A stretch of DNA of 6,649 nucleotides from Finegoldia magna (GTDB taxonomy: Bacteria > Bacillota > Clostridia > Tissierellales > Peptoniphilaceae): contig NZ_JAGYZD010000084.1 in the NCBI RefSeq assembly GCF_018371055.1, forward strand, positions 1-6,649, given 5' to 3'. Positions 4,775 through 6,649 of the stretch are shown here, one piece after another. A model generated the notes under the pieces. It worked only from the letters and a program-made list of their open reading frames with translations. It made no database searches and had not been told where the DNA came from. The stretch's first letter is position 1, and each line of letters begins with the position of its first letter. The translations under genes and the position numbers were made by a program.

Positions 4775-6649
4775 TATGAATTCACCCTAAAAACGTCTAT
4801 AGTTCCTTTAATATTTTTAATTCTTGCAATTACTGTATCGATTTGAGAACTAGAGCTGATTTCTAATATTATATTAATCGTTACTGTTTTATCTTTATTT
4901 GTTCTAGTGTTAAATGTTTTAATGTTTAATTTGCACTCACTTATAACTTTAGTTATATCAGCAAGATAACCGACATTACTAAAAGATATTATTTGAAGTT
5001 CAACTTGATAATTATGATTTATTAAATTACTTCCCCATCTAACTGTGATTAGTCTATCTTTGTCATTGACAGATTTTACATTGGAACAATCTCTTCTATG
5101 AACACTAATTCCTCTACCTCTAGTAATGTATCCGACTATTTCGTCACCAGGAATTGGGTTGCAACATTTAGCAAGTTTTATTTCTACATTATCAATTCCA
5201 TCAATTACTACTCCACTTTCTTTTGGCTCTTCATTTACAAAATCGACATGATTTGGTTTATTGACAACTTGGTCTGTTTCATAATAGTCTTTGTGATATT
5301 CCTTTAGCTTAGGAATAACTTGCGTAACCCTTGTGGAACCATAACCAATAGCAGCGTACAAATCATCAATAGATGAAAAACTCAATTTACTTGCAATTTC
5401 TTCAAGCCATTCTCTTTTTAGTAATTCATTGAAACTGTAGCCCATTTTTGCAACTTCTTTTTCAAGCATATCTCTTCCTGAAACAATATTCTCAGTTCTT
5501 TGTTCTTTTTTAAACCACTGTTTAATTTTTGTTTTTGCTTGAGAAGATTTTACAATTTTAAGCCAGTCTTTTGAAGGGCCTGAATTTGGGTTTATAAGGA
5601 TTTCAACAACATTTCCTGTTTTTAATTTGTATGTTAAAGGTACAATTTTCCCGTCTACCTTTGCACCAACACATTTGTTTCCGACTGCAGAGTGAACTTT
5701 ATAAGCAAAATCAATCGGTGTTGAACCAGATGGCAAATCCATTACATCGCCTTTTGGTGAGTAAACAAAAACTTCATCATTGGCAAATTCTTCTTTGAAT
5801 AAATCCATAAATTCTTTTGAATCGGTATAATCTTTTTGCCAATCCATGATTTCTCTTAGCCATGCTAATTTGCTATCATATTTCGATTTTTTATTAGTTG
5901 TACCTTCCTTGTATTTCCAATGTGCAGCGATACCATATTCAGAAGTTTTATGCATTTCCCAAGTTCTTATTTGTATCTCATATGTTCTTCCGTCATGAGC
6001 TAATATTGTAGTGTGTAAAGATTGGTACATATTAGGTTTTGGAGTTGCAATATAATCTTTGAAAGTATTAGGTATTGGCCTGAAGAATCTATGAGCAATT
6101 CCCAAAACATCATAGCATTCACTTTCTTTGTTTACTATAACTCTGATGGCTGATAAATCTTTGATTTCTTCAAAAGCCAAATGTTTTTTGTACATTTTCT
6201 TATATATTGAAAAAACACTTTTTGGTCTTCCAAAAATCTCTGCTTTTATATTATATTTTTCAAGTTCATCTTGGAATTGTCTTATAATGTTTTGAATTTG
6301 GGATTCTCTTTGTTGTCTAGTTTCGTTTATTTTATTTACAATATCTTGGTAAATATTTGGTTCCAAATACTTTAAGCTTAAATCTTCTAATTCCCATTTA
6401 ATCGTAGACATACCAAGTCTGTGAGCAAGTGGTGCATAAATTTCTAATACTTCATTGGCTTTTTCAATCTGTTTTTCACGAGTCATGTATTCCAAAGTTC
6501 TCATATTGTGAAGTCTGTCAGACAATTTGATTATTATAACTCTGATGTCCTTGGCCATTGCCAATATCATTTTCTTTAAATTTTCTGCTTGATTATCTTT
6601 TTTAGTTTTAAATTTAATTTGTTTTAATTTTGTAACACCATCGACCAGG
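4774..6649 (-). CDS. relA: Bifunctional (p)ppGpp synthetase/hydrolase (Rel/SpoT family), 5' end off window
   Basis: Also called rel. The protein makes and degrades the stringent-response alarmones (p)ppGpp on or near ribosomes. The frame stays open to the right edge, so the ATG at 6570 is internal: the upstream codons read LVDGVTKLKQIKF, a conserved Rel hydrolase segment. About 110 N-terminal residues, including the HD metal-binding pair, are missing. Visible in order: end of the HD hydrolase domain with KLSDRLHNMRT (Asp and Asn conserved); synthetase domain (about 6240-5905) with GRPKSVFSIYKKM, DLSAIRV (catalytic Asp), NMYQSLHTT and EIQIRT (catalytic Glu); TGS domain (about 5781-5590); helical linker; zinc-finger-like segment KLAKCCNPIPGDE with the Cys pair at 5166-5161 plus HRRDC; and a C-terminal ACT domain (about 5010-4777). 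The usual RFKD charge motif reads TFKD (6066-6055). Full hydrolase state cannot be judged here. The stop overlaps the dtd start (TAATG). Confidence 0.98.
   Translation of the reverse strand, partial: LVDGVTKLKQIKFKTKKDNQAENLKKMILAMAKDIRVIIIKLSDRLHNMRTLEYMTREKQIEKANEVLEIYAPLAHRLGMSTIKWELEDLSLKYLEPNIYQDIVNKINETRQQRESQIQNIIRQFQDELEKYNIKAEIFGRPKSVFSIYKKMYKKHLAFEEIKDLSAIRVIVNKESECYDVLGIAHRFFRPIPNTFKDYIATPKPNMYQSLHTTILAHDGRTYEIQIRTWEMHKTSEYGIAAHWKYKEGTTNKKSKYDSKLAWLREIMDWQKDYTDSKEFMDLFKEEFANDEVFVYSPKGDVMDLPSGSTPIDFAYKVHSAVGNKCVGAKVDGKIVPLTYKLKTGNVVEILINPNSGPSKDWLKIVKSSQAKTKIKQWFKKEQRTENIVSGRDMLEKEVAKMGYSFNELLKREWLEEIASKLSFSSIDDLYAAIGYGSTRVTQVIPKLKEYHKDYYETDQVVNKPNHVDFVNEEPKESGVVIDGIDNVEIKLAKCCNPIPGDEIVGYITRGRGISVHRRDCSNVKSVNDKDRLITVRWGSNLINHNYQVELQIISFSNVGYLADITKVISECKLNIKTFNTRTNKDKTVTINIILEISSSSQIDTVIARIKNIKGTIDVFRVNS

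Noticed and set aside
6568..6570. ATG as the start of the Rel protein
   Set aside because: The frame continues upstream to the window edge with conserved Rel residues (LVDGVTKL), so this Met is internal and the gene is partial.

Overview
The window is A+T-rich DNA from what looks like an anaerobic low-G+C Firmicute. The gene set and protein flavour suggest a Tissierellia/Peptoniphilaceae member such as Finegoldia or a relative. That is a judgement from protein style, not a database match. Every supported gene lies on the minus strand, so transcription runs from the right edge (6649) to the left edge (1).

In transcription order the genes are: (1) the 3' five-sixths of a long bifunctional (p)ppGpp synthetase/hydrolase of the Rel/SpoT family (6649 to 4774, 5' end off the window); (2) dtd, D-aminoacyl-tRNA deacylase (4774 to 4328); (3) a glyoxalase II-like metallo-beta-lactamase-fold hydrolase (4328 to 3720); (4) valS, valyl-tRNA synthetase (3705 to 1087); (5) a 56-codon gene for a predicted single-pass membrane protein that is easily missed (1087 to 917); (6) hpt, hypoxanthine phosphoribosyltransferase (945 or 942 to 421); (7) the first 142 codons of a class I SAM-dependent methyltransferase (428 to the left edge).

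The cluster is very compact. Three junctions are the same one-base TAATG overlap (rel/dtd, dtd/hydrolase, valS/small gene). The small gene runs 29 nt into hpt, hpt runs 8 nt into the methyltransferase, and the only gap is 14 nt before valS. I see no promoter, terminator, T-box or other leader, so the visible part reads as the interior of one long operon. There is no gene-free stretch above 300 bases; once the small gene is recognised essentially the whole window is coding.

Functionally the set joins alarmone metabolism (Rel), quality control and charging of tRNA (Dtd, ValRS) and purine salvage (HPRT, whose family is a known (p)ppGpp target in many bacteria). The points most worth checking are the small membrane-protein gene, an Asp-to-Asn change at a metal-binding position of HPRT, an RFKD-to-TFKD change in the Rel synthetase domain, and a perfect 12-bp inverted repeat inside the methyltransferase gene. 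I found no mobile element, CRISPR array, RNA gene or defence system.
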